From: Apium graveolens
Lineage: Eukaryota; Streptophyta; Magnoliopsida; Apiales; Apiaceae
Reading direction: 5' to 3'
DNA: 64,000 nt
NCBI RefSeq assembly: GCF_009905375.1
Contig: NC_133650.1
Span: 295,754,270-295,818,269, forward strand
Position 1 is the first letter of the stretch. The number at the start of each line of letters is the position of its first letter. The notes beneath the pieces are model-generated. The model was not told the origin of the DNA, did not search any database, and saw only the letters and a list, made by a program, of their open reading frames with translations. Shown piece after piece: positions 11,750-24,284 of the stretch. The position numbers were made by a program, and so were the translations under genes.

Positions 11750-12190
11750 TTTTGGTCCACCCTTTTTATTTGGGTTTCAGAATTGGGCTTGTTATTACGG
11801 GCCTTTTCCTTGGGCCCATGTTTACAGGCTTCCTTTCTGAGCCCAATTTTTTTGGGCTTTCTTAACTACTGGCCCTTATGCTGGGCTGATTATTGGGCTT
11901 TATGGGCCTTTTCTTTTTGCCAGGCTTTTCAATTGGGCCTATAATATGGGCTTGCTATAATTGTTTTGAGGCCTTAAAATATTTGGACTCTCTAGATCTT
12001 TCTAGAGTTCTCTAAAATATACATATATACACACACATATATATATGTGTGTTTTATATATTTTGTTTAGGTTATTCTGGAATCTTCCAGAATTGGGCCA
12101 AAGAACTGGGCTGGGCTTTTTTGACTTGTTACAGGCAGTTAGAATTCCAGTTTTACCGGCCCAATGACCGGTTAGGGGGTTATATAAAGG
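11750..12190 (+). promoter_or_regulatory. Promoter of the G1 antisense accessory gene
   Basis: A clear TATA box (TTATATAAAGG) lies at 12180-12190, 175 bases before the ATG at 12364. Downstream is a pyrimidine-rich leader (about 12215-12360). Upstream, from 11750 to 12175, there are more than ten GGGCC/GGGCT/GGCCCA motifs, resembling plant site II or UP1 elements. This is a Pol II promoter on the strand opposite to the element's own gag-pol. A microsatellite-like TATACACACATATATA tract lies near 12020-12055. Confidence 0.65.
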
Positions 12191-12363
12191 AGGGGGAGTG
12201 AAGTGAAATTCCACACTTCACTTTCTCATTTCTCATTTCTAAAAGTTCTTCTCCTCTCTGTCAAACTTTCAACAACCTTCAAGAGTTCTTCGTTAGGAAA
12301 ATAGCCTTTTCCGACCACCTTCCTCCTCCTTCCACAACTTCCAGTTTTCATCTTCCTCCATTA

Positions 12364-14272
12364 ATGTCGGATAAGAGTTCTGAGACGGCAGCTAAGATCA
12401 CTTCTGCTTCCAAACGAGGTAACGATATCGAAATCCGCTCTTCTTATATGTCGTTGCTAGACATGATTAACACTAGGGGGGATGAATACCCGTCTAATGC
12501 TCATTTAGATTCATTTGACTATTATAACAAATGGTACAACGTAGATGCTATCAATAAGCTTAACACAATCTATAACGTTTGTCCTCCTCTTAGGATAGTT
12601 CATGTTGAAGGTGGCGATCGCAGATGCCACTGGAAGCCTGACACTTTATTCATTTATGTCGACGCCCTTACTGCGGGCTTAGGTTTCCTTTCCATGAGTT
12701 TATTCCTATTTCATTAGAAGACTTACAAATTAGTCCTTGTCAGCTTCCTCCTAATTCCTGGAGAAACATCTTATGTTTCATGGTCTTGTGTCTTAGAAGT
12801 GGTTCCCCTCTTTCGGTAGCTGTGTTTAGGAAAATTTTGCAGTGTTACAATAGTTCCCGGAATTCTTGTGGCTGGGTTTACATTAGACAAAGGCCCAAAT
12901 GTAAACAAATTTTTAATAGTGCTTCGATTCCTGATAATAACCAACATTGGAGGGATAGCTTTGTCGGGCTTAGGTGGGAGAATGGAGACTGGGGCACACT
13001 CTTTAGATCCTCCTTTGGGAAGGTCAGCGATGGTAGCCCCAAATCCATTTACCTGTCTCCCGAAAAGACTATCATATATGATGAGCTTATTAAGGATAAC
13101 GGCGAAACTCCCAGCTGGACTTTATTAGAGGAGTTTTCTCTGATCCGCGTGGGGCTTTCCTCAGTGTCTGCGCATGGTATTTTTCTTCCCTTCTTATTTT
13201 CACTTTCTTTCATGGATTATTGACACCGCTTATTTTTGTTTTCCTTTATTTTTACAGCCGCTAAGGAAATCAATAAAGATAACCTGCCTGTCATTGAGGA
13301 AACAGCGAGGATGAAAAAGGCCCGGCTTGCGGGGTTGGATCCAAGGGGCAAGGCACTAGAGCCCAGTTTTCTGAGGAAGCATAGGGAGCCTATAGTGGAG
13401 GCTTCTTCCGGGGGAACTGAAACCCCAGCTGCTCCTCCAGCCTCTATAGCTACAGGCACTTTCCAACCTCTCTGGGGATTCCGTCGAGGGGATACCGTGG
13501 TTATATCCATGAAACATGCATGGGATTGGTCCTACCACTCTGTAACCCCTAATGACTTCACCGATATTATGGCGGGTCCAGATTTGGAGAGGATAAAGCT
13601 TATGGGCGCTCAATCTTTGGCCTCGATATGGTCTTTCCTCCTAAACTTATTTTCCTTTATATATACTTGTAGCATTCTCTTGCCTTATGTTCTTTGTTTA
13701 TCATTTTGTTTCAGTCTAATGCTTATTTCCAAGCGGCCGTGAGGCAAGCTGAGTCGTGAAAGAAGGCCTCGGACAACGCGGACAATGTCCTCAGGAGGCA
13801 ACAGAAGAAGTATGCTACGTTAGAGAAGAGGATGAAGCGTAAGGAGGAAGAGCTAGGAGAGGCAAACACTGAACTGGTCACTCTGAAGGCCGAGAAAGAT
13901 AGAGCGATTGATTCTTATTTGGAAACAGAGGAGTTTACTCAGTCCATGAGGGTTAGGGACAACACAGTGTTCCCTGGGTTCTTTAGGACTGGCTGCGACG
14001 CGACCCTTGGGACCGTGAACGAGGCTTGTCCTGATATTAACCCGGTGGACTACGTGTACCCTGATGATGAGACTCTACTATAGAGGTTTTGTACTCGTGT
14101 AGTTGTCTCGGATGATATCCCTCAGGACCAGCTTCTCCCTCCTCCAGAGTCATCTTCCAGACCTGCAACAGTGGATCTCAGCTCTTCTTTTCCGAGACCG
14201 GTAGTGCTGAGACGTCTAGTGAGAGCGGAGGGGATGACGACATGGATGTCGAGGGAATCTCTGCTCCTTAGA
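12364..14272 (+). pseudogene. Antisense accessory gene of Tat element (gypsy-type transposon domain), intron-containing, broken
   Basis: I recognise the plant family annotated as putative gypsy type transposon (Transposase_28-like), whose function is unknown. The N-terminal half reads through SPCQLPPNSWRN and SVAVFRKIL; the C-terminal part has a coiled coil (QKKYATLEKRMKRKEEELGE) and the family's end block (GCDATLGTVNEACPDINP). Two GT-AG introns are likely: 13177-13257 (phase 1; ends TTTATTTTTACAG) and about 13631-13714 (ends TTTTGTTTCAG). Damage: a one-base loss near 12690, an exon-phase mismatch at the second intron, TGA at 13757 and TAG near 14081. The start is the first ATG after the TATA box and leader. 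It converges tail-to-tail with G1 pol, whose stop is at 14598. The 3' end is uncertain; the homologous frame fades after about 14270. Confidence 0.78.
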
Positions 14273-14608
14273 GTTTTTATTAGCCCTGCGTGGCTTTGTT
14301 ATTTATTGTTTAGAACCTTTGTTAGTCTCTTTTATTTATCAAACTTTATGCTTTCTATCTGAATTGATGCACTTAGTTCACCTACCATACCTTTTTGAGT
14401 TATGGGACTTAATATCATATTTTGGAAATTTTATAAATTTCATCAACCTTTTGGGATTCATCCCTTACAAAAGTCTTGATAAAACTAAAACTTGAAAATA
14501 ATAGTCTTATAAAACATAAAATCCTAAGCAAGCAAAGCTTCCAGGTGCTTTTAAACCTATTTGCCACTTTGACAAAAGAACATCTATCCCACCAGACTTA
14601 TACATAAT
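14273..14608. other. Tail-to-tail spacer of G1: accessory-gene 3' region and end of pol
   Basis: No gene of its own. On the minus strand the G1 integrase frame, resuming after element T, adds one codon and ends with TAA at 14598-14600. ATAAT at 14604-14608 is the left target duplication of T. The remainder is probably 3' untranslated DNA of the convergent plus-strand gene. Confidence 0.75.
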
Positions 14609-15784
14609 TATAACACCCCCAAATCCGGGGTCGGGGATCCGGGTTGTCACGAGTTCCATTTCCCTTAATAACACCCAATCTTAATAATAAATCAACTACT
14701 CTGTACTGTGACCCCACAATAAACACACACACCACACGTTATAGTCTCAGAGATGAACGTCCAAAAAAAAATCACAAGTCGTTTTATTCCACAATTATAT
14801 GTCAATACACCTTGAAAAGGTTTCTGAATAAATTTACATTTCTTTGCCATTATTACAATTCATAAATATACATAAATCTGGTACATCAAAAGGTGAAAGC
14901 CTAGCCTATTGGTAGTTCCTACCTCAGCTACAGCGACATCAACGCCTATAGGAAACTGCGGAATGTTTCCTATCCGCTCACGATTTGGGAGCTTGGTCTC
15001 GTTCATCTTGTCTATCTGATGTTGTGTGATGAAAGAAGAAAGCAAGGGTGAGCAGCAAGCCCACCAAAATAATATATATAATGATTAACAATATATGAGC
15101 CTTCTCATAGTACTCATGAAACTCTTGGTCAAAAGGAATGAACCAAGTTTGATATCTTAATGCGATGAAGTCGCAAAATATTCAGTATATATACATATAT
15201 ACTTTTCAAAATCTTGGAAGTCCTCTTCCATGTATAATATACACAAAGTTCCAGTTTATAACTGTATAAAAATATCGTTGTAAGGTGATCTCATATATCT
15301 AACCTTGTCTCAACGTTTTTCTGAAAATCTTTGTCATTCATAAGACAATTATTAACTAGATATAAGTTTAAAAGATGAAGTTACAAGATACTCCAATATA
15401 CTTATATCTTTTCCAAATACTACTTGAACTACCACCATTCAAGTTATAATTAGTTTCAAAAGTTCATCACACTGATGAGACTACAAGATAAGACTTGTAT
15501 AGATTCAATCTTTGAAATATTTTGAAGGAAATGAAGTTATGATATACCTCATTAAGTCCCGATATATATATACACCTATATATATATACATACGTTTCCT
15601 GAAAACCTCTGTCATGTAAAGTATGAACAGAATTGCAATATCCAATAAATTTGGAAAGGAAAGAATTTTGGCATAAACCTGATATCTTGCTGATCAGGCA
15701 AAGATACCAATAAGTAACTTTTTCTACTAGTAGATGGACGAATTCCCCACTGGTCATCACCCTGGTCGCAATAAGACCTTATGC

Positions 15785-15875
15785 TGGACTGCCACTCAGC
15801 CACTTATGCATTTGATGGACTCCCACTGAGCCACTTACACTATCATGGACGCCCACTGAGCCCATGTTGCTTATG
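15785..15875. repeat. Three-copy tandem repeat in T LTR (about 31-base unit)
   Basis: TGGACTNCCACTGAGCC-type units begin near 15785, 15816 and 15846, separated by ACTTATGCAT-like spacers. The same array is in the other LTR near 25454-25544. Confidence 0.7.
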
Positions 15876-16377
15876 CCGACTCGATAGATGGACTTACTTC
15901 CCGAACGTTGGGTAAGTAATCAATTCATTTACCAAAACTGCAACCTTGTTGCGAATATAAAATACACCATAGAGCCGGATCCCTCAGGTTTTGAGCGAGT
16001 ATTTAAATCCCCTTTTTAAAAGAAAGATCTTAAATATAAAAATGAGTTTTGGGATCCGCTCTAACTTTTAAAAATTATTTTGAAGACTCGAAAACACTTT
16101 AAAGAGTGTTTGGAGTAATGCTGATTTAATGAAGTAAATCAGTCCCAATATTTTTAGAAAATATCTGAATATTATTATTTAAATAATATTCTCATAAAGA
16201 ATAATCTTTATACAAATAATTGAAGTAGAAGTTGTAAGACTTATACTTGAAAGGAGTATTAAATAACCAAAGATATACTTATACGAAAGTACTATCTTTA
16301 TTTGAATAATCAAAGATAAGTTTGATTATCGACACCTTATTCTTTAATAAAATAAAGAATATATTTCAGTAATAAGC

Positions 16378-16535
16378 GGAGTCATAATACCTCGAATGAA
16401 TATTATAAATAATATTCATAAAGTAAAGGAGTCATACATCCTCAAATGAATATCCAAGTAATATTCAATAATATTATAAAGGAGTCATAAGCCCTCGAAT
16501 AATATTCGAAGTAATATTCAATAAATAATATAGAG
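16378..16535. repeat. Three-copy tandem repeat in T LTR (about 50-base unit)
   Basis: GGAGTCATA, then CCTCRAAT, then AATATT-rich palindromic sequence begins near 16378, 16428 and 16481. The array recurs in the other LTR near 26047-26205. AATATT inverted repeats continue on both sides. Confidence 0.7.
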
Positions 16536-18698
16536 TTATCGAATAACCCTTATTCGATTAATAGTTTTGAAAACTATAACCATATATATATATAAATATA
16601 TATATATACATATATACAAAATCTACTCGGGATCCTCGACTCCCGGTTTTAGAAAATGTTTTCACCTTTTGGGTCCCTATAATAAGGGTATATGCAAATT
16701 ACCACTATCCTATAGCATAGGTATTATCAACTGAACCAATCAGATATATATGGCAAGAATACGAAACAGGCATGCATATGTACCATATAACATGCTACAA
16801 TATATCGCAAGAATTTGCTATAACAAATATGCATTTAACGCAAGATCATGCATATACACAAATACATCACAACAACAGTTATAACGGGTAGAAAACTTGC
16901 CTGAGCGACTGGGGGTTACAAATGGCTCGGGACGAGTCTGGTAACCTATAAGCAACAAGTAAGTTGGAATTAAACCAAAGTCACTTGTAAATCTATACTT
17001 TAACTAACTTAGACTCTAACGCTTGTTTTGCGCTTATTGATTCTCTTAAGTCACTCGGGTACCCTCGGCTCCACCATTTTTAATAATTTAACCTTTACGA
17101 GTTTTAAGGCGATTCCTTTGCGAGTGTCTTACCAACTGCCTAACACACTTACCATAAATGTTTCATACATTAATTAACCCTTTTTGGTCTTTAACCTATG
17201 TTTCAAAGTAAGGCGAGGGGAAAAGTTTCGTTCGCGAAACGCCGTTACTTGAAACGGTCGTTTCTCCTAAACCGTGCATCGGAATCGAACGAACTACATA
17301 TCAAAACGAAGCTCGTAACACGAGCTATCTAGACATGGCAATGGTCATAATCTAGCAGGGGGTTCTCGGGTCCTAATGTTATGCACAAAAACAGTCTAAA
17401 GAAAATCGGACGTTACGACGGCTATGCTTACGCGATTTCCCAAATTTAAACCAATTCAAACAACCACAATTTCAACTCCAATTCACAACCCAATCAAACC
17501 TCCATCTAAACTACATTACCACAGCCCCAAATCAACTCAATATTACCAATTTATTCATCTAAACCAAGTCAAAAATGTGACCAAGAACTTCAAATCTAAC
17601 AAGCATCACTCCTAACTCCAAATTCAACAAAACCACTTACTAAACAAAGCTCTATCATGAGTACACACTCATTACACTAGCCCATCATCTAAAAATTATG
17701 AAATCCAAACCAACAAAACTTAAGACTAAGGGTTTGAGAAGTTATACCTTCCTTGGAGGGTGAAAAGTTACTAGGGAGCCTCAAAGAACCTTGATCTATC
17801 CTTATATAACCTTGATCTTGCAAATGAAATCAAGAACACAAAGTTAAAAATTTGAAAACACTATTCACCCTAATCTTTGGTGAATTAATTAGCTATGAAA
17901 ATCATGGAATCTTGAGCTTAAACTTATGGCTCATCTAAGCTATGAATTATGGAAGCTAAAGAAATAAACCTCTTGATTTTTGAAGGTGTGTAGCTAGGGT
18001 TTTGAAATTCCCATCCTTGCATTTCTTCAAAAAGCCGAGAGCAAGATGTAGAAGAAAGAGAAATTTTTTGTGTTTTGCTTTGTTTTGCTTTTGGTTGGTT
18101 GTAGTTTTGTTTTGTTTTTGGTTAATTACCAATTTAACCTTGATTTTATGAGGTTAATAATCCACCACATCTCCTTCCTTCCCATGTCATGCCTATGTCA
18201 TGTTGTGATGTCATCTTTCCCTCCTTGTCCTCTTCTCCTTGGTTGGGTGACATCACTCTCTCTAATCCCTTTGATTAACTTCCTAATTGTTTGCCTAATG
18301 ACCGCTGATCTGTTATACGGTTCGCTTAACTTTCGTTTTCGTTTATCGTTTGAGGGATCATACCCGGGATCTTATTACTTGGGTTCCCTTAACCTTTCTC
18401 AATACATTATATTCCTTTTTATGATCCTCTCTTATAATCCTTTAATTTAAATCCTTTTTATCCTGTTACCTTTTTCTCAATTCTTTCCGTATCTAGTGTA
18501 TTTCCGGGAAAAATCAAAGTGTTCGGATTTGGATTCTGACGATCTTTACATACACTTATATCCCATATAAAGTACTAATAAAATCTCAGAATATCCATAT
18601 CAGAACCCCTACATAGTGTGGCATGAAAAGTTTTCTCATTCAGCAAAAACACTATTCATAAGGGTTTCAAAAATTTCCCAAAAATTGGGGTTATTACA

Positions 18699-18711
18699 GT
18701 CTCCCCTCCTT
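18699..18711 (-). other. Element T polypurine tract
   Basis: The minus strand reads AAGGAGGGGAGAC immediately before the LTR start TGTAATAACCCC. It defines the 3' end of the interior. Confidence 0.8.
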
Positions 18712-18899
18712 AAAAGGATTCCGTCCCGGAATCAGATAGAAAATGAATAGGGATACTCTCTTAGCATTATACTTTCTAACTCTCAAGTAAATTTTCCCAC
18801 GTTGTGGTCCTACCACCAAACTCTGCCTAGTTTGATAATCCTTCTCTTAAGCACTTGTTCCTTTTCACTCTATAACCTTCCTGGTTGCTCCATATAGGT

Positions 18900-19500
18900 T
18901 ACGTCTGGTTGCATGTCTATGCGCTCATATGCCTCTATTTGTCTGGCATCCGAATTACACTTCCTTAACATTGATACATGGAACACGTTATGAACTTGCT
19001 TACAGGTTCGGGGGTAGGGCTAGCTCATATGCTAACTTCCCAAACGTCTTAATATATCCAAGGGTCCAACAAATTGTAGACTTAGCTTTCCTTTCTTTCC
19101 GAACCTCATCAATCCTTTCCAAGGGTTTCCAAGGGGATACCTATAACATTACTAGGCCCTCTATTTCATACTCTTTGCCCTTTTTGAGTCAAATCAGCAT
19201 ACCTCTTATGTCTATCTTGGGTTACTACCAGCCGTCCTCTGATTAGATCTATTATATCCCTGGTCCTTTGGACTACTGCGGGTCCGAGCATCTTGCGCTC
19301 TAAAACTTCATCCTAACATAAGGGAGATCGACATTGTCTTCCCTCAAGGATCTCATAAGGCGACATCTCGATAATGACATATGATCTATTGTCGTAAGAT
19401 AACTTAATCCGCGTTAAGTAATCATTCCAAATTCTTTCAAGTCTATTGCAAAGACTCTCATTATAGCTTCTAGCATTATAGCTTTTGCTTCTCACTACCC
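18900..19500 (-). pseudogene. Element T integrase remnants
   Basis: A 60-residue minus-strand frame (19495-19313) ends in SPYEILEGRQCRSPLC, the conserved block near the integrase C-terminus of Tekay-type elements. Further downstream on the same strand (about 19130-18930) FGKLAYELALPPNL-like sequence matches the chromodomain-proximal segment. Stops and shifts separate the two. No catalytic D, D or E can be placed with confidence. Confidence 0.6.
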
Positions 19501-22500
19501 ATTCTTTTCCAGTTCGTAGTCGCTACTACCTTCTGTTTCTAATATTATACTGGTTATAATTCTGCTCGTTAGCGTTCTATAACCTTTTAATAACCACGTC
19601 AACCTTAGTATCACGAATGTGTTCCCATCCCGAATACTATCACAATTTTATTATCCTTTTTCAGCTGTTTCTATTTCCCAAAGTTTGATCAATCAGATGG
19701 AAGTAAAGGAATTTATTGAGAGATCACTATGATCATGAACACTTGTTATATTGCATAGTTAGTACAGCAGGTGGCCAGCCTTTAGTACTTGACAAGCAAT
19801 TAAACAATAGATGGTATCCTACTAGGCTTCTATCACACAGATAGATAGTCATTCGGCAATACCTCCCCTTCTGGAAGGGTTGTTCTTCTCATCTTATATG
19901 AAATAAAAAGAAGAGAAAATAATGAATTGAAGAGAATTGTATATACGTACCAAAAATTTTATTGCCATAAAATATCTGGCTTGGAATCTACCTCTGAACT
20001 ATAGAGGTCTGTCATAGGAGAACAAAACATATATGTATTTATATCAACATCAAGTATTATAGCATCGTATTTCATATGCCTAAATATTTTTGCTATTCCG
20101 TCCATTATTCTATGGACCCAGGCTCTTCCTTGAGCTTATACACAATCACCTTTGAAACTCTCTCGATTTCGAAAATCGAACCTGGGATCTCATTCTAGAC
20201 ATCATCGTTACTAGAGTTCTATGCTTGCACCGCAACCTTCCTCATATAATAATACGACTCTCTATTGATAAGAAAGAATAAATATATAATAGGTAGATAC
20301 TCTACTTAATTAGTCTATCAATGATAACTTATACACTACCACGACCCGATTAGTGATACTCAATCTCAACACCCATTCCAATACAACTCTCACGGTTGTA
20401 ATCAGCTCAATACTCGCAGAATCATTGCTGCCTTACTATGGTCCACCACTGACCTACTGTAGTCATTCGTTTTCCATGAAGTCTTAATAGCTAACCATAC
20501 GGAGTCCATACATATCGTATCGAATTCTTCTAAGGAGGTAACATAATCACCATTCATGATTCATGAGGAACACTCCTGATCCTGACATACATACATGACA
20601 TGAAGCAAATAAAATTGCAGAAGAGTTTCCATCAAAGCAACGATAGCAGGTTAATACCATTCTTAATCATATGCCTTAAATAGAAGACTTAACTCAAAGG
20701 TTCGTCTAGTCCTTTTTGAAACATGGTCCTGGCTTATCTCAAGATAGTATCTTCTGAGATAGATAGCCTGCTCATGGCGATTACACGAATTAAACCTTTA
20801 CCAACTACTATTAGGGTTGGGTATTTGCACAGTCATCAGAAGGAATGTCAATCTCTCAAACCATAAAACAACCTTTACGGCTTCAACCATTATTACTGTA
20901 TTACTCTGGCACGAGCGCCTGTAATTGTCCTCTTACATTTAAAGTGTCGGCCACCTCTTTGGCCTTTCCTGATAGTAATATTTCCTTACAATTAATGTCG
21001 TCTTAACCACTTTTACTAATTTTCTACCCTATTTCCGATCACTGCTTGAGTGAAGATGTTTTCCTTAAAATCAGATGAGTAAAAAAAATATCACCATTTT
21101 TCCATAAGTTATTGCCTCAGTCTTTAGAGGTTAATCACTGTCAAGACTGACTCTCAATCATACTTAGAACATCTTTTATCCTGGGCCCTAATTGCCCTGA
21201 ACAATTTCGACCTTTACTGGTTCGATTCATACTTTCTCGTGGTTTAACACGTGCCCCACTTGGCATCATTATAATTACGTCATATATCCTTTATCCACAT
21301 TTCTATTCTTGAGAATTTTGAATATTACCTTTTTCCTTATAAAACCTCTAAGGTTATCTTTCAATCGTTCCTCCTGTATTCCCTAGATACAAGGCATATC
21401 AAAATACCATTTACTAATACTAGAACCATTATCTATATACTTCTGAAAAATTTCTCCACTGATTCTTAAAGGTTGTTGTTACCTTAACCCTTTCCCAATC
21501 ATACTGTCAAAACTCATACTGTCCCTATTAAGGGTGAAATGCCAACCTTTATGCATTCTCCTAGGATTCATTTTAAGTTACCGATGTTCTATCCTTAATT
21601 CCACCTTTAAAAGGTACCTGCATCCTTTCATGGATAAATCAAGTCATATATCCCTGATAAGGGTGTCTTATTCAATCATTCCCACCTCGATAGTACATGT
21701 CTAATTTTACAATAACATCTGTATTCAAAATGGGGTCAATCAATATGGCCTCCAAAAGATAACAACGGTTATCCGCTTGTCTTGCCTAATTTGGTAACGA
21801 TAACAAGGATGTTCTGGAAGATATTGGTCGTGTTCAACGTGAACTTCTTCTTAATAATTCCTTATTTACTTTTGTTGTTTACCTCAACAGTCATCTGAAT
21901 GTTGGGATATCTCTCATACCTGGCGTCTCCCTTTCTGGGTATCAAGCCACCGGTCTTACACTTTACATTCTTGAAGGTCACTTCCTACATCCGATTTTCC
22001 TAATTTCTTACTTCCTTATCTCCTTAGTCTATCCGCGTCTCATTATTTATCCTTCAAACTATCTCAAGGTTTCCTCGAATCCTCCCAACTCACAGGGGAT
22101 AAAATATATGTATCTCTTATGCCCTCAACCATCAATTTTAACTCATGGTGAATCACCCTCATCCTGACGAATGCATACTTTTCTATTTCTATTGCTACGA
22201 GTCTTTAGGGTTTTCTCATACCCAACTCCCTTATCATACCTCAAACTCTATTGCCTTTATATTCCTTTCCACTTCAGTTTCTTTTTTTATTTTCCTATCT
22301 CTTATCATTATTTCATGAACCAACACAACATAAGCATTGATTTCAGACATCCCGTCATTCTGGATTCGTGTCCTCAGAACGAATCTTGATAACTTTTACA
22401 ACTTAGATTCATAATTCATTATACTCGTCTACCTTTGTTCTGGCTCTAAAGCTTTTACACTATCTCCATAACCTTGGGAAGTACTTTCCCGAAAACAATT

Positions 22501-22560
22501 GACTGAACTTAAATCAGTTTATTATAATCTCTTGCTCCGTGCCTTCCTTGGCCTTTCACC
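19501..22560 (-). pseudogene. Element T degenerate pol interior
   Basis: No open frame longer than about 75 codons in the sense direction. Two patches are recognisable on the minus strand. Near 21590-21650 there is an RT-like TPLSGIYDLIYP stretch, resembling the region before the RT fingers. Near 20930-20975 there is a frame resembling the GKANVVADAL end of the gypsy RNase H. The rest is too decayed to assign. Both patches fall in the expected order between gag (22.7 kb) and integrase (19.4 kb). Confidence 0.4.
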
Positions 22561-22760
22561 AGCGGGTGGCCTCTCTCTTAGGAAGATAAGTGATAAAAAC
22601 AGTCTTTTGTACTCCGCCAATCATTTAGAATCTCAAATGATTCCTCTATTTCCTTTAGCCAGGCTCTTGCCTCGGCTGGGTCAGCTTATTCCTTGGAACT
22701 CTGAGAGCTTAGCGACTTAAAGGTCATGAAAGAATTTCCTACCGCATTGTTTTCTCAAGG
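22560..22760 (-). pseudogene. Element T gag remnant
   Basis: The minus strand carries ADPAEARAWLKEIEESFEIL, the conserved start of the gag core in chromovirus-type elements, preceded by a stop. Flanking residues match only loosely. It lies downstream, in the sense direction, of the RNase H fragment at 23.2-23.9 kb, which is out of the normal gag-then-pol order. Confidence 0.6.
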
Positions 22761-23159
22761 TGGTGGTTGGAGATAATAGTCTAAGTTCTTTTTAGACATG
22801 TCCATGAATTGCCGTATAGGAGTACCGTCTCGGGTCTCCTTTCCTTACTCGACTTTCTGTTTCCTTAGTATGAAATGTTTCATCCTACTCCCCATAATTG
22901 GGGTCATCTTTTAATTTAAAATCCTCATTTCCCACTCCATTATGTCATGGGTTCCTTCTATCTTGATGGCGACCTCCCTGACTATCACGTTCAGGGTTTG
23001 CTCTAAATCTTATTCCTCAACTAGCTTTCATCTAAGATTTCATCTTTAGGCTCTTGAACATTTGGAACCCAAATTCAGTAGGAATACCTCATTATTCCTT
23101 TATCATCTTTCTCGGTATTAATCTTTTATCTAATTGTTGGCTCTCTGCCTTCATTCATC

Positions 23160-23860
23160 ACTTTTTCTAGCATAATATGTTCTCTTCCGATAATTCGGAC
23201 TGTATTGCAATCTCAAACGGCTTTTCGGTACCGGCTCCGGTTACCTTCACTTCTATTTCCATTTTCTCAAAATCTCTTATAAACTCTCCTAAAGACATTA
23301 TTATCTTGAGTCTCTCCTTTTTACTAAGGGCATCAGCCACCACATTGGCTTTCCCCGAATGATAAAGGATCTCCCAATCATAATTCTTGATTAGCTCTAA
23401 CCGCCTCCTCCGGCGTATGTTGAGCTCTCTCTACGGGAAAATGTACTAGAGTACTTATGGCTTAGGTAAATCTCGCACTTCTCTCCATACAAGTAGTGCC
23501 TCCAATCTTTAGGGCAAAACTATTGCCACGAGCCCAAGCTCATAGGTGGGGATATCGAATTTCATATTACCTTAATTGTCTTGACATGTACGCGATTACC
23601 TTACCGTGCTGCATAAGCACGCACCCTAAGCCCTTGTGCGAAGCGTCACTACACTTCACAAAATCTCCTTTTCCATCCAGCAACGCCAGCATAGGGGCCG
23701 TCACCAACCTTTGCTTCAGTTCTTGAAAGCTGTTCTCACATTTCTCTGTCCATTCGAACTTCTCAGTCTTACGAGTAAGCCGCGTTAAAGGGGCTACCAT
23801 CTTTACAAACTTGAACGAACCTCCGGTAGTGACCGGCCAATCCTACCTCTGGTAGTCGAC
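23160..23860 (-). pseudogene. Displaced RT-RNase H fragment in element T
   Basis: From 23855 the minus strand reads a GLAGHYRRF-like RT thumb motif, then a 77-residue open frame (23800-23567: KFEWTEKCENSFQELKQRL, GLGCVLMQHGKVIAYMSRQL), then frameshifted RNase H ending ILYHSGKANVVADALSKKER near 23330. This is Tekay-like RT C-terminus plus RNase H. It lies between the primer-site leader and the gag core, upstream of where pol belongs. Confidence 0.75.
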
Positions 23861-23866
23861 CTAACC

Positions 23867-24268
23867 ATGGTCATCAATTCATCAGTGGTCCTTTATCCAA
23901 TCTTGTCAGGATCCTCCATGGGATCCTCCTCAACAACTATCCCTTCTAGGACAACATCCTCAACCGCTACATCCTCAATATCAACATCATCCGGTCCTGC
24001 ATTAGGACACTCTATCGGATCCACAATCCGATCTCCAATTAGTAATAAAACATCATCGCGCTGTTGCTCCTCAACCTCAGGGTTCGGAGTCCCGCTACCA
24101 TATACGATAACGAACTACGCTCCTATCACGATATTTATAAGGGCTCCCATAAGGGTTTTAACTGTCAGTACTACGTTAGGTAGCCCGACTATGAACTTGG
24201 CAAGAGTTCTTATTATCTTAATGAACTTATTATCTTAACGTCACATCATCTGAGGTTTATAACGCTTA
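23867..24268 (-). pseudogene. Element T leader and acidic gag N-terminal remnant
   Basis: Next to the primer site. The minus strand encodes an acidic, Val/Asp/Glu-rich stretch (DDVDIEDVAVEDVVLEG) without a proper gag core. I infer a gag N-terminal or leader region; several stops are present. Confidence 0.4.
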
Positions 24269-24280
24269 GCTCTGATACCA
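24269..24280 (-). other. Element T primer binding site
   Basis: The minus strand reads TGGTATCAGAGC, four bases from the LTR edge, complementary to the tRNA-Met 3' end. Confidence 0.88.
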
Positions 24281-24284
24281 CTTC

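Larger units (their letters stand above)
14609..18698 (-). repeat. Element T 3' LTR (4090 bp)
   Basis: It starts TATAACACCCCC, where the other LTR has TGTAACACCCCC, and ends GGGGTTATTACA. It is collinear with 24285-28371 throughout, with scattered single-base differences. It holds no gene; the repeated short readings (for example 17424-17615 and 18070-18450, matched at 27097-27288 and 27743-28123) are just LTR sequence. Confidence 0.95.

Noticed and set aside
17424..18450. Plus-strand ORFs in the T LTR matched exactly in position at 27097-28123
   Set aside because: They are repeated only because both lie in the LTRs; composition is not protein-like and they run against the element's sense.
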